64,000 bases of DNA from Variovorax paradoxus EPS (GTDB lineage: Bacteria > Pseudomonadota > Gammaproteobacteria > Burkholderiales > Burkholderiaceae_C): assembly GCF_000184745.1 (NCBI RefSeq), contig NC_014931.1:6486057-6550056 (forward strand), given 5' to 3'. Shown here piece by piece: positions 55,995 to 64,000 of this stretch (the stretch's first letter is position 1; the number at the start of each line of letters is the position of its first letter). The position numbers and the translations under genes are program-made. The notes beneath the pieces are model-generated. The model was given only the letters and a program-made list of their open reading frames with translations. It was not told the origin of the DNA and did no database searches.

Positions 55995-57986
55995 ATGTCT
56001 TCCTTCGATCTCACGCTGTTGTACCTGCTGGCCGCGGTGATCGGCGTGGTGGTCTGCCGGTCGCTCAAGCTGCCGCCGATGCTGGGCTATCTCTCGGCGG
56101 GCGTGTTGATCGGGCCGCATGCGTTCGCATTGACGGGAAGCACAGAGACCGAAGGCATCCGGCACCTGGGCGAATTCGGCGTGGTGTTCCTCATGTTCGT
56201 GATCGGGCTGGAGTTCAGCCTGCCCAAGCTGCGGGCGATGCGCAAGCACGTGTTCGGGCTGGGCCTGCTGCAGGTGCTGCTCACCATGGCCCTCGCCACG
56301 GCCGGCGCCCTCGTCATCGCCACGCAGCTGCCGCCGGCCTGGCGCCTGGGCTGGCAGACGGCGCTGGCGCTGTCGGGCGCGCTCACCATGAGCAGCACCG
56401 CCATCGTGGTCAAGCTGATGGCCGAGCGGCTCGAGCTCGAGAGCGAGCACGGCAGGCGCGTGATGGGCGTGCTGCTGTTCCAGGACTTGGCGGTGGTGCC
56501 GCTGCTCGTGCTGATTCCCGCGCTCGGCGCACCGCCCGAGGCGCTGGCCAAGGCGCTCGGCTTCGCATTGTTGAAGGCTACCTTCCTGATCGGCCTCCTG
56601 CTCTACGGCGGCCCGCGCGTGATGCGCTGGTGGCTCACGCTCGTCGCGCGGCGACGCAGCGAAGAGCTCTTCATCCTGAACGTGCTGCTGATCACGCTGG
56701 GCCTGGCCTGGCTGACCGAGCTGGCCGGCCTCAGCCTCGCGCTGGGCGCCTTCATCGCCGGCATGCTGGTGTCGGAGACCGAATACAAGCACCAGGTCGA
56801 GACCGATATCCGCCCGTTCCACGACGTGCTGCTGGGGCTGTTCTTCATCACGGTCGGCATGTCGCTCGACTGGCACATCGTGGTCGACCGCTGGCTGCTG
56901 GTGGCCGTGCTGCTGCTGGTGCCGCTGTTCTTCAAGCTGGCGCTGGTGACGCTGCTGGCGCGGGTGCTGGGCGCGACCTCGGGCGTGTCGCTGCGCACCG
57001 GTCTTTATCTTGCGCAGGCCGGCGAGTTCGGTTTCGTGCTGCTGACGCTCGCGCAGGACAAGAGCCTCCTGCCGCCCTGGCTCGCGAACCCGGTGCTGGC
57101 GTCGATGGTGCTGTCGATGCTCGCGACCCCGTTCATCATCATGTACAGCAACGCCATCGTGCGAAAGCTGGTGGCCAGCGACTGGCTGCAGCAGTCGCTG
57201 CAGATGACGAGCATCGCGCGCAAGACCATCAACACCGCCCGGCACGTGATCATCTGCGGCTACGGGCGCTGCGGCCAGAACCTCGCGCGCATCCTGGAGC
57301 GCGAGGGCATTCCGTACATGGCGCTCGACCTCGACCCCGATCGCGTGCGCCAGGCCGCCGCCGCCGGCGACTCGGTGGTGTTCGGCGACGCGGCGCGGCT
57401 GCAGGCGCTGATGGCCGCGGGCCTCGCCCGCGCCAGCGCGGTGGTCGTCACTTACCTCGATGTGCCCGGCGCGATGAAGGTGCTGGCCAACACCCGCGCC
57501 CACGCAGCCCATGTGCCGGTGATCGTGCGCACCCAGGACGACCACGACCTCGAGAAGCTGCAGGCGGCAGGCGCGACCGAGGTGGTGCCCGAGGCCATCG
57601 AAGGTTCGCTGATGCTCGCAAGCCATGCGCTCGCATTGGTCGGCGTGCCGATGCGGCGCGTGATCCGCGTGGTGCAGGACCAGCGCGACGCGCGCTACAA
57701 CCTGCTGCGCGGCTACTTTCACGGCGCCGACGACGACAACGCCGACGAGATCGACCACGAGCGGCTCAACAGCTTCACCCTGACCCCCGGCGCCCGCGCC
57801 ATCGGCCACACCCTGGAGCAGCTGGCGCTGGACACGCTGGGCGTGCGCGTCGCCACCCTGCGTCGGCAGGACGGCCAAGCCCGCGTGCCTACCGGCGAGA
57901 CCGTGCTGACCGATGGCGACACGCTGGTGCTGTCAGGCAAACCCACGGCTCTGGCCATCGCGATCGAGCGCCTCCAAAAAGGCTGA
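55995..57986 (+). CDS. Kef/CPA2-type monovalent cation:proton antiporter with RCK domain
   Basis: A 663-residue protein with about twelve membrane helices (residues 1-390), a TrkA-N/RCK domain starting at HVIICGYGRCGQNLARIL, and a TrkA-C domain at the end. Such proteins export K+ under stress or pH upshift. No KefF partner is adjacent. A -10-like TAGCAT lies eight bases before the ATG and no SD is visible, so the message may be leaderless. Divergent from the kds operon. Confidence 0.92.
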   Translation: MSSFDLTLLYLLAAVIGVVVCRSLKLPPMLGYLSAGVLIGPHAFALTGSTETEGIRHLGEFGVVFLMFVIGLEFSLPKLRAMRKHVFGLGLLQVLLTMALATAGALVIATQLPPAWRLGWQTALALSGALTMSSTAIVVKLMAERLELESEHGRRVMGVLLFQDLAVVPLLVLIPALGAPPEALAKALGFALLKATFLIGLLLYGGPRVMRWWLTLVARRRSEELFILNVLLITLGLAWLTELAGLSLALGAFIAGMLVSETEYKHQVETDIRPFHDVLLGLFFITVGMSLDWHIVVDRWLLVAVLLLVPLFFKLALVTLLARVLGATSGVSLRTGLYLAQAGEFGFVLLTLAQDKSLLPPWLANPVLASMVLSMLATPFIIMYSNAIVRKLVASDWLQQSLQMTSIARKTINTARHVIICGYGRCGQNLARILEREGIPYMALDLDPDRVRQAAAAGDSVVFGDAARLQALMAAGLARASAVVVTYLDVPGAMKVLANTRAHAAHVPVIVRTQDDHDLEKLQAAGATEVVPEAIEGSLMLASHALALVGVPMRRVIRVVQDQRDARYNLLRGYFHGADDDNADEIDHERLNSFTLTPGARAIGHTLEQLALDTLGVRVATLRRQDGQARVPTGETVLTDGDTLVLSGKPTALAIAIERLQKG

Positions 57987-58102
57987 CGTCCCCTTCAGGA
58001 AGACCGAGGAACCGTCCGGCGGGCCTTAGATATCGCACCCGGAGAGGGTAGGCGAAGCGGACGCGAAGTGCCGCGCAGCCTGGGGCCAGCTCCGTGCCCG
58101 CG

Positions 58103-59032
58103 CTAATTCACCAGGGTGGGATTGCGCTTTTCTTCTTCGATGCGCTGTTGGCGCCGCACCGCTTCGCACTGTGCGTGCGCCTTGAACTCGGGCTTGAGGC
58201 ACTGCGTCGCCATGCACTGGGCCTTGGCGATGAAGTTGCGGTCGCCGCACAGGGCCTGCGGTTCGGACGGAGCGGAGGGGGCCGGTGGCGGCGGTGCCGC
58301 TGGCGCAGCAGGCGCAGGCGCTTCCGGAGTTGCGGCCTGGGGCGCAGCGGTCGCCTGCTTGCGTGGCTTGGCAGCCGGCTTGGGCGCGGCCACTGGCGCA
58401 GCAGCTTCTGCTGCGGGCGCTTCTGCGGCCGGCGCCTCCGACGTCACGGCGGGCTCGGCAGGCGGAGGCTCCGCGGCTGGCGGTGCGGCGACGACCGGCG
58501 CCGGTGCGGGCGCAGCAACGGGCGGCGGCGGGATTTCGACCGGCTCGGCCGTCTTGCGGCTGCCATAGCCATACCAGCCCGCAACGACCATCACCACCGC
58601 GAGCGCCAGCAGACCCAGCCACAGCGCGAGGCCGCGTCGGCGCAACGGCGGTTCGGGGGGCTCGGGCGGCCGGGGAACCTTGACCCGCGAGCGCTTCCGC
58701 TCTGACCGTCCGACAGAAGACGATGCCGACGCGGCCGGCTGGCCGGGCGCCAGGATCACAGTGCGCTCATCCCCCGGCGCAGCAGCGGGTGCCCTGCCGA
58801 AAAAGCTGCGTGAGGACGGCGCAGGCTCGGGCAGGTCGAACAGCGGCGCTGGAATCGTCGGAGCCCGCAACTGGGCGGGCGCGGTGGTGGCCCATTCGCG
58901 GTCGGCCTGGCTGTCCGGGCTGGGGGGAGGAGGAATACGGCTGGCCGTTGCGGACAGCGTCGTGCCACAGCTCTTGCAGAAATTCGCGCTCTCGCGGTTT
59001 TCCGTGCTGCAGACCGGACAGATCGAGGCCAT
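58103..59032 (-). CDS. zinc-ribbon protein with Pro/Ala-rich region and membrane helix
   Basis: A 309-residue protein. An N-terminal zinc ribbon (ICPVCSTENRESANFCKSCG) is followed by a disordered region, one membrane helix (LALWLGLLALAVVMVVAGWYGYG, about residues 134-156), a long Pro/Ala-rich linker and a C-terminal part with four cysteines (LCGDRNFIAKAQCMATQCLKPEFKAHAQC). The Cys-rich end might form disulfides in the periplasm. I know no function. It is near the origin next to a lone cyclic-nucleotide-binding protein. Confidence 0.75.
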   Translation of the reverse strand: MASICPVCSTENRESANFCKSCGTTLSATASRIPPPPSPDSQADREWATTAPAQLRAPTIPAPLFDLPEPAPSSRSFFGRAPAAAPGDERTVILAPGQPAASASSSVGRSERKRSRVKVPRPPEPPEPPLRRRGLALWLGLLALAVVMVVAGWYGYGSRKTAEPVEIPPPPVAAPAPAPVVAAPPAAEPPPAEPAVTSEAPAAEAPAAEAAAPVAAPKPAAKPRKQATAAPQAATPEAPAPAAPAAPPPPAPSAPSEPQALCGDRNFIAKAQCMATQCLKPEFKAHAQCEAVRRQQRIEEEKRNPTLVN

Positions 59033-59137
59033 GGCTTACTTACTGACTACTCTCGGGATCGAAAACAAGAACTTGCTGCGGGTGCGGCCTGCGGATCTGG
59101 GCTCGGGCTGTGCTGGCACCGAAGACGCCTCAGCCTC

Positions 59138-59599
59138 TCAGGTCACCGCCACACGCTTGGTGCGGTGCGCCATGCGCTTGGCGATCACGGCGCCGAGCGC
59201 CATCGCGATCTCCAGCGCCATGTTCGGCTGACGGTTCGACATTTCCGCAAAGCGGATCGCCGTGAGGCGCCAGACGCGTCCCGCGCCGGTCACGACCACG
59301 TTGGCCGCGTGCGGTTGGCGCGAGAAGAAAGCACCTTCACCCACCACCGAACCCGGCGAGAGCACGGCGAGGCGCATCTGTTCCTTGCTGCTGACGCGGT
59401 GCACGCTGATGGCGCCGCTCTCGACGAAGAACACGGAGCGGTCGGGCGTGTTCTGCTCGATGAGCACGTCGCCCACGCCGGTGTCGATGGGCTGCAGGTA
59501 ACCGGCCACCGTGTCCCATTGCTGGACGGTGAACGTCAACGCAAAAGCGTCGGTGCTCGTGTTTTCCGCGATGGCGCGGCTCAGGTTCTGGATGGACAT
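59138..59599 (-). CDS. cyclic-nucleotide-binding-domain protein (Crp-like, no HTH)
   Basis: A 153-residue protein with a Crp/Fnr-type effector domain: GDVLIEQNTPDRSVFFVESGAISV and the phosphate-binding-cassette-like GSVVGEGAFFSRQPHAANVVV. It ends about 30 residues after that cassette, so there is no DNA-binding HTH. The cassette lacks the canonical RxA end (the Arg is not in the usual place), so ligand binding is uncertain. It may sense a nucleotide or act with partners. Confidence 0.85.
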   Translation of the reverse strand: MSIQNLSRAIAENTSTDAFALTFTVQQWDTVAGYLQPIDTGVGDVLIEQNTPDRSVFFVESGAISVHRVSSKEQMRLAVLSPGSVVGEGAFFSRQPHAANVVVTGAGRVWRLTAIRFAEMSNRQPNMALEIAMALGAVIAKRMAHRTKRVAVT

Positions 59600-59700
59600 T
59601 TTTTCTTCGACCCCCGCATGTGGGTTGAAGTATCCGCGAAGGCCGCGAGTTTCGGCTACAAGTGTTTACGTTTCGCCGGGCGACGCATCGCCATGTGTCG

Positions 59701-61110
59701 CTATTTCCCGATACAGAAACGCGAAAAGATGACACCCAGCAGATCGTCGGCGCCGAACTCCCCGGTGATCTCGTTGAGCGCGTTCTGCGCCAGGCGCAGT
59801 TCCTCGGCCAACAGATCGAGCAGCTGGGCCTGGGCGGCGAGGTGGCTGGCGGCCAACGCCAGGTGCGTCTCGACCTTGCCCAATGCCTGCACATGGCGCG
59901 CCCGTGCGAGGTAGACGCCTTCGGGCACGGACTGCCAGCCGGCCATCGCCAGCAATTGATCGCGCAGGGCCTCGATGCCGAGACCGGTCTTCGCCGACAG
60001 CGCGATGCCCCGAGCGGGAGCGGCAGTTGGCGCGGCGTCCTGCTTGTTCCAGACATCGAGCACCGGCACGCTCGCGGGCAGCTTGCCCTGGAGCCCGCGC
60101 AGGATCTCGGCATCGGCGGCCGCGTAGTCCGGCTGGGCGGCGCGCGTCAGGTCGTGCAGGAACAGCACGGCATCGGCGCTTTCGATCTGGCCCCAGGCGC
60201 GCGCCACGCCGATCTGCTCGACCTCGTCGCTGCTTTCGCGCAGGCCCGCGGTGTCGGCCACGTGAAGCGGCACGCCGTGGATCTGGATCGTCTGCGAGAC
60301 CACGTCGCGCGTGGTGCCCGCCACCGCACTCACGATGGCCAGTTCGGCGCCGGCCAGGGCGTTGAGCAGCGAACTCTTGCCCGCGTTCGGCTGGCCCGCG
60401 ATGACGACCTTGATGCCTTCGCGAAGCAGGGCGCCCTGCTTGGCGCGCTGCTGAACGGCGGCGAGTTGCGTCTGCAGCCTGGCGAGTTGCCCTGTGGCAT
60501 CGGCCTTCTGCAGAAAGTCGATTTCTTCCTCTGGAAAGTCGAGCGTCGCCTCGACCAGCATGCGCAGATGGATCAGCGCATCGCGCAGCGTGTGGATCTC
60601 GCGCGAGAAGGCGCCCGACAGCGAGCGCCCGGCGCTGCGTGCGGCCGCCTCGGTGCTGGCGTCGATCAGGTCGGCGATGGCCTCGGCCTGGGCCAGGTCG
60701 ATCTTGCCGTTGAGAAAGGCACGCTGGCTGAATTCGCCCGGCTCCGCCACGCGCAGGCCGGGCAGGCGCGGGCGTCCGGTGACGGGATCGGCTTCCGCCG
60801 CCGCTTCGAGGCAACGCGCCAGCAGCAGTTGCAGCACGACCGTGCCGCCGTGGGCCTGCAGCTCCAGCACGTCTTCGCCGGTAAACGAATTCGGCGAAGG
60901 AAAGTGGATCGCCAGCCCGTGATCGACCGGCTCGTCGTCGGCGTCGCGAAACGGCAGGTACGTCGCCTCGCGCGGCTTGAGCGCTCGCCCGCAGATCGCC
61001 TCGATCAGCGGCGCCAGCCGCGCGCCGGACACCCGCACGATGCCCACCGCCCCGCGCCCCGAGGCGGTGGCGATGGCGACGATGGGATCGGTGGTGCGGG
61101 CGAAGGTCAT
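59701..61110 (-). CDS. mnmE: tRNA modification GTPase MnmE
   Basis: A 469-residue GTPase that with MnmG makes the cmnm5U34 modification of tRNA wobble uridines. The start [22 protein letters not shown] segment is followed by the G domain with GQPNAGKSS (near residue 224), GTTRDV, DTAGLR, and the C-terminal FCIGK, which carries the catalytic cysteine. Its position next to yidC near the origin is conserved. Confidence 0.97.
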   Translation of the reverse strand: MTFARTTDPIVAIATASGRGAVGIVRVSGARLAPLIEAICGRALKPREATYLPFRDADDEPVDHGLAIHFPSPNSFTGEDVLELQAHGGTVVLQLLLARCLEAAAEADPVTGRPRLPGLRVAEPGEFSQRAFLNGKIDLAQAEAIADLIDASTEAAARSAGRSLSGAFSREIHTLRDALIHLRMLVEATLDFPEEEIDFLQKADATGQLARLQTQLAAVQQRAKQGALLREGIKVVIAGQPNAGKSSLLNALAGAELAIVSAVAGTTRDVVSQTIQIHGVPLHVADTAGLRESSDEVEQIGVARAWGQIESADAVLFLHDLTRAAQPDYAAADAEILRGLQGKLPASVPVLDVWNKQDAAPTAAPARGIALSAKTGLGIEALRDQLLAMAGWQSVPEGVYLARARHVQALGKVETHLALAASHLAAQAQLLDLLAEELRLAQNALNEITGEFGADDLLGVIFSRFCIGK

Positions 61111-61141
61111 GGCAAGAGCGCGATTCTTTCAGCAAAAAGGA

Positions 61142-61165
61142 AAAGGGCCGCGGATGCGGCCCTTT
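61142..61165 (-). terminator. Rho-independent terminator after yidC
   Basis: AAAGGGCCGC and GCGGCCCTTT form a strong stem with a four-base loop; on the minus strand it is followed by TTCCTTTTT. It lies just after the yidC stop. Confidence 0.85.
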
Positions 61166-61187
61166 GCGGTCACGGTGGTGGTGCGGC

Positions 61188-62879
61188 TTACTTGCCCAGC
61201 ACGCCCAGCCGCTTGTTAATGAACCACTGCTGCGCGATCGACAGCACGTTGTTCGTGATCCAGTACAGCACCAGGCCGGCCGGGAAGAAGATGAACATCA
61301 CGCTGAACGCGAGCGGCATGATCCACATCAGCTTGGCTTGCATCGGATCGGGCGGCGTCGGGTTGAGCCAGGTCTGGAACAGCGACGTGGCGGTCATCAC
61401 GACCGGCAGGATGTACCAGGGGTCCGGTGCCGAGAGGTCGGTGATCCAGCCGATCCACGGGGCGTGGCGCATTTCGACCGACGACAGCAGCACCCAGTAG
61501 AGGGCGATGAACACCGGGATCTGGATCACGATGGGGAAGCAGCCGCCCATCGGATTGACCTTCTCGGTCTTGTAGATCCGCATCATCTCTTGCTGCATCT
61601 CTTGCGGCTTGTCTTTGAGCCGCTCGCGCATTTCCATGATCTTGGGGTTGATGGCCTTCATCTTGGCCATGCTGGCGTAGGCCTTGGCGTTGAGCCAATA
61701 GAAGGCCGCCTTCAGCAGCACCACCAGCGCCACGATCGCCCAGCCCCAGTTCCCCAGGAAGCCGTGCAACTGGATCAGCAGCCAATACAGCGGCTTGGAG
61801 ATGATCGCGAAGATGCCGTAGTCCTTCACCAGGTCCAGGCCCGGGGCGAGGGCTTCGAGCTTCTTTTCTTCCTGGGGACCGGCGAACAGCACGCTGCTCA
61901 CGGTCTGCGTGGTACCCGGGGCGATCTTCGGCAGCGTGGCCACCATAGCGACGGTGAAGAGGTTGTCGCCCAGGTCCTTCACGCGGAATTCGCGGCGCAG
62001 TTGCTCGCTGGCGGGGTCGCCCTTGAGCAGCCAGGCCGACGCGAAGTAGTGCTGCACCATCGCGATCCAGCCGTCGTTGGCGGGCGGCGGCGGTTCGATC
62101 TTGCCCTTGGCGATGTCCTTGAAGTCGAGCTTATGGAACTTCTTCTCGTTGGTGTACGCGGCGGGACCGGTGAAGGTGTTGGTGCCGAACATCGTGCCGG
62201 CAGCCACCGTGCCGTGGCGCAGCAGTTGCATGTAGAGCTGCGCGTCGCGCGGCTGGTCGCTCACGTTGGCGACTTCGTGGCGCACGCCGATGGCGTAGTC
62301 GCCGCGATGGAACACGTAGGTCTTGGTGTACTTAAGGCCGCCGACGGGGGCGCTCTCGAAGCTCACTTCCAGCGTGTTCTGGCCGGCGGCCATTTCGCGC
62401 GGGCCGGCCTTCGGCGTCATCGGCGTCAGGTGGTTGGGGAAGCGGTCACCGGTATCGACCGTGTTCAGCAGGCCGGTCTGTGCCACGTAGCGGGTGGCGG
62501 GCGAGCCGTTTTCGAACAGCACGACGCGCTTGGTGCGGTCGGCTTCGTCGTACTTCTGCAGCTCGAGGTGGTTGACCGTGCCGCCTTCGCTGTCGATCGT
62601 GGCCTTGAACAGGTCGGTGGTCACGACGACCTGCTCGCGCGGCGCGGCGGCCGCAGCCTGCGTGGGCACGGCGCCCGCGTTGCCGCTGGTGCCGGATGCC
62701 GTCGGCACGCCGTTGCTGGAGGCAGGCGTGGTGCCGGCCGGGGCGGTGGCGACGGCGGCGGGCTTGCTCGACGGCAGGAAGGTCGGCTTGTTGCCGTTGA
62801 AGACCTGCCATTGGTCCCACAGCAACACCAGCGAGAACCCAAAAATCACCCACAGGATCGTGCGGCGGATATCGTTCAT
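61188..62879 (-). CDS. yidC: membrane protein insertase YidC
   Basis: A 563-residue inner membrane insertase. An N-terminal helix (TILWVIFGFSLVLLWDQW) anchors a long Ala/Thr-rich linker and periplasmic beta domain. The C-terminal core has five helices and the conserved segments YWLLIQLHGFLGNWG and MGGCFPIVIQIPVFIALYWVL. It follows yidD with a four-base overlap. Confidence 0.97.
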   Translation of the reverse strand: MNDIRRTILWVIFGFSLVLLWDQWQVFNGNKPTFLPSSKPAAVATAPAGTTPASSNGVPTASGTSGNAGAVPTQAAAAAPREQVVVTTDLFKATIDSEGGTVNHLELQKYDEADRTKRVVLFENGSPATRYVAQTGLLNTVDTGDRFPNHLTPMTPKAGPREMAAGQNTLEVSFESAPVGGLKYTKTYVFHRGDYAIGVRHEVANVSDQPRDAQLYMQLLRHGTVAAGTMFGTNTFTGPAAYTNEKKFHKLDFKDIAKGKIEPPPPANDGWIAMVQHYFASAWLLKGDPASEQLRREFRVKDLGDNLFTVAMVATLPKIAPGTTQTVSSVLFAGPQEEKKLEALAPGLDLVKDYGIFAIISKPLYWLLIQLHGFLGNWGWAIVALVVLLKAAFYWLNAKAYASMAKMKAINPKIMEMRERLKDKPQEMQQEMMRIYKTEKVNPMGGCFPIVIQIPVFIALYWVLLSSVEMRHAPWIGWITDLSAPDPWYILPVVMTATSLFQTWLNPTPPDPMQAKLMWIMPLAFSVMFIFFPAGLVLYWITNNVLSIAQQWFINKRLGVLGK

Positions 62880-63163
62880 GACGAAGACTTCTTGTCGGAG
62901 GAGAGAAGAGACGAAAACAGCGAGCCTGACTTGTCAGTGCGACACGGTGATTTCGGTGGAACCGGATCGTGGCCGCCCTGGCACCAGGGCTGGCAGCGCG
63001 CGATGCGGTGCAGAGTGAGGTAGCTGCCCTTGAGCGCGCCGTGCACTTCCAGCGCCTCGATCGAATACACCGAGCAGGTCGGCGTGAAGCGGCACGACTG
63101 GCCGAGCCAGGGGCTCAGCAGCAGGCGGTAGCCCTTCACGAGGCCGATCAGCAGGCGTTTCAT
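62876..63163 (-). CDS. yidD: membrane protein insertion efficiency factor YidD
   Basis: A 95-residue protein with the conserved block GQSCRFTPTCSVYSIEAL and the later HRIARCQPWCQGGHDPVP. The start IGLVKGYRLLLSPWLG is typical. It overlaps rnpA at one end (63160-63163) and yidC at the other (62876-62879). Confidence 0.96.
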   Translation of the reverse strand: MKRLLIGLVKGYRLLLSPWLGQSCRFTPTCSVYSIEALEVHGALKGSYLTLHRIARCQPWCQGGHDPVPPKSPCRTDKSGSLFSSLLSSDKKSSS

Positions 63164-63579
63164 GAGGAGGAGGGGGAAGAAGGTGCAAGTGCCGGTGCGG
63201 GCGAACGCGCGGCACGCGCCAGCAACTGCTGGAGTTCGGCGCGCACGGCGCCCTTGAGCTTGTCCGAGGACGCGCTCACGAATTCCTTGCGGTCGAAACC
63301 CGCCCGCAGCCGCACCACGTGCGCAGCACGGGGCAGGGCGACGTCGGGTGCGGCGCTCACGGTGTAGATCTGGCGCTTGATGGCATTGCGCGTGACGGCA
63401 CGGCGCGCCCAGCGCTTGGGCACCATGGCGCCCAGCCAGACATCGTCAGACGCGAACAGCGGAGCCGCGCTCGATGCGAGATCGAGCGCACAGCGATGCA
63501 ATGCGAAATGAGCAGTGCGCGCCACGGTGGCACCTGCGAGGACGGCCTGGAATTGCGCGCGGGTCTTGAGCCGCTGCAT
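63160..63579 (-). CDS. rnpA: ribonuclease P protein component
   Basis: The 139-residue protein subunit of RNase P, which processes tRNA 5' ends. The signature RAVTRNAIKRQI is near residue 60. I chose the ATG at 63579 (MQRLKTRAQF), the usual start in relatives; the frame stays open further upstream but without similarity. The C-terminal tail is Pro/Ser-rich. It sits 86 bp after rpmH and overlaps yidD by four bases. Confidence 0.94.
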   Translation of the reverse strand: MQRLKTRAQFQAVLAGATVARTAHFALHRCALDLASSAAPLFASDDVWLGAMVPKRWARRAVTRNAIKRQIYTVSAAPDVALPRAAHVVRLRAGFDRKEFVSASSDKLKGAVRAELQQLLARAARSPAPALAPSSPSSS

Positions 63580-63665
63580 GGAAACCGAGCCTGACACGCC
63601 GTGTGCGCTAGCTGAGGGAGCTGGCGCTGGCGGGTCGGCTGCTGGCAACGGCAGGTGGGTTGCCG

Positions 63666-63800
63666 TCAGACGGCCAGGCGCTTGCGGCCCTTGGCGCGGC
63701 GTGCGTTGATGACGGCACGGCCGCCGCGGGTCTTCATGCGGACCAGAAAGCCGTGGGTACGGGCGCGGCGGACTTTGGATGCTTGGTATGTGCGTTTCAT
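63666..63800 (-). CDS. rpmH: 50S ribosomal protein L34
   Basis: The 44-residue L34, starting [18 protein letters not shown] and ending GRKRLAV. The start is the ATG at 63800 and follows AGGAACC. It is first in the rpmH-rnpA-yidD-yidC-mnmE block, which is transcribed away from dnaA. Confidence 0.98.
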   Translation of the reverse strand: MKRTYQASKVRRARTHGFLVRMKTRGGRAVINARRAKGRKRLAV

Positions 63801-63907
63801 GATGGTTCCTGATTCCCTGATTTCCGCATGCGAAAAGCAGCGGGCGCTGGGGAGCGTGTTTCGGATGGCCCCCGAAAGACGCAATGAGGTTTTCAGGGAA
63901 ACCCGCA

Positions 63908-63936
63908 ATTATCGCAAACATTCGGCCCGGGAACAA
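63908..63936 (-). promoter_or_regulatory. promoter of rpmH
   Basis: On the minus strand TTGTTC (63936-63931) and GATAAT (63913-63908) are 17 bp apart. This would give a leader of about 100 nt for rpmH. Confidence 0.65.
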
Positions 63937-63978
63937 TCTTCGACTGGATTTGCGGGCCTTTCGCAGCCGTCCACAGCG

Positions 63979-63997
63979 TGTGGATAAGGTTTTGACA
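63979..63997 (+). promoter_or_regulatory. DnaA box and -35 element of the presumed dnaA promoter
   Basis: TGTGGATAA (63979-63987) is a perfect inverse DnaA box, and TTGACA (63992-63997) is a consensus -35 reading out of the window. Together with rpmH next door they indicate that dnaA and the origin lie just past the edge. Confidence 0.75.
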
Positions 63998-64000
63998 AGT

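Noticed and set aside
58030..58102. Possible second copy of the 28785-28838 element
   Set aside because: Only part of the pattern matches by eye (AGCCTGGGG and nearby); too degenerate to call.
58270..58560. Repetitive GC-rich region
   Set aside because: It encodes the Pro/Ala-rich linker of the zinc-ribbon protein; repeats are codon-level and irregular.

Overview
The window looks like chromosomal DNA of a high-GC betaproteobacterium of the family Comamonadaceae, most likely Variovorax or a close relative. The basis is the high GC content, the gene set and order (lptD-surA-rsmA with divergent amgK; kdsD-kdsC-lptC; rpmH-rnpA-yidD-yidC-mnmE), and palindromic intergenic repeats of a type common in that group. 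The genus is an inference; no rRNA gene is present. The right edge carries rpmH on the minus strand, a perfect DnaA box and a TTGACA element reading out of the window, so the window probably ends just before dnaA and the chromosomal origin. I see no insertion sequence, prophage, CRISPR array, tRNA or rRNA gene.

Layout. 0-5 kb: a protealysin-type metalloprotease overlapping its emfourin-type inhibitor, an NRAMP Mn transporter, a small monooxygenase-like protein and two lipoproteins. 4.6-13 kb: gap and tkt; a coupled speD-murU-pepP operon; a ParD-like/zeta-type toxin-antitoxin pair; a secreted phytase-like esterase. 13-22 kb: pbpC with a giant alpha-2-macroglobulin gene, a periplasmic defence/repair pair. 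22-30 kb: an eight-gene minus-strand cluster (SPFH, DUF4178, DUF350, membrane aminopropyltransferase, Tat-exported FAD oxidoreductase, saccharopine-dehydrogenase-like, DoxX-like, DUF2269) that reads as an envelope-associated, polyamine-linked system and is the least understood part of the window. 30-34 kb: maeB and a secreted barnase-like RNase with its barstar. 34-42 kb: rsmA-surA-lptD, amgK, rsmE, an exported M20 hydrolase. 42-49 kb: YidB, MFS transporter, hydrolase, M20 peptidase, DUF72, bactofilin, potassium channel. 49-53 kb: a regulatory hot spot where metX-metW-yigZ lies behind a SAM-II riboswitch and terminator, a UPF0016 Mn exporter lies behind a yybP-ykoY (Mn) riboswitch, and a glycine-rich RNA-binding protein has a hairpin that buries its ribosome binding site. 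53-58 kb: lptC-kdsC-kdsD and a Kef-type antiporter. 58-64 kb: a zinc-ribbon membrane protein, a lone cyclic-nucleotide-binding protein, and the conserved origin-proximal block.

Themes. Several parts act on the cell envelope: LPS assembly (LptC, LptD, SurA, KdsC, KdsD), peptidoglycan recycling (AmgK and MurU, here at two separate loci), murein repair (PbpC plus A2M), membrane protein insertion (YidC, YidD). Mn homeostasis appears at both ends (importer at 2 kb, riboswitch-controlled exporter at 51 kb). S-adenosylmethionine and polyamine metabolism appear three times (speD, membrane aminopropyltransferase, SAM-II-controlled metX). Three inhibitor/toxin pairs (protealysin/emfourin, zeta/ParD-like, barnase/barstar) are present. 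Many genes overlap by four bases (ATGA, GTGA or TTGA), pointing to translational coupling.
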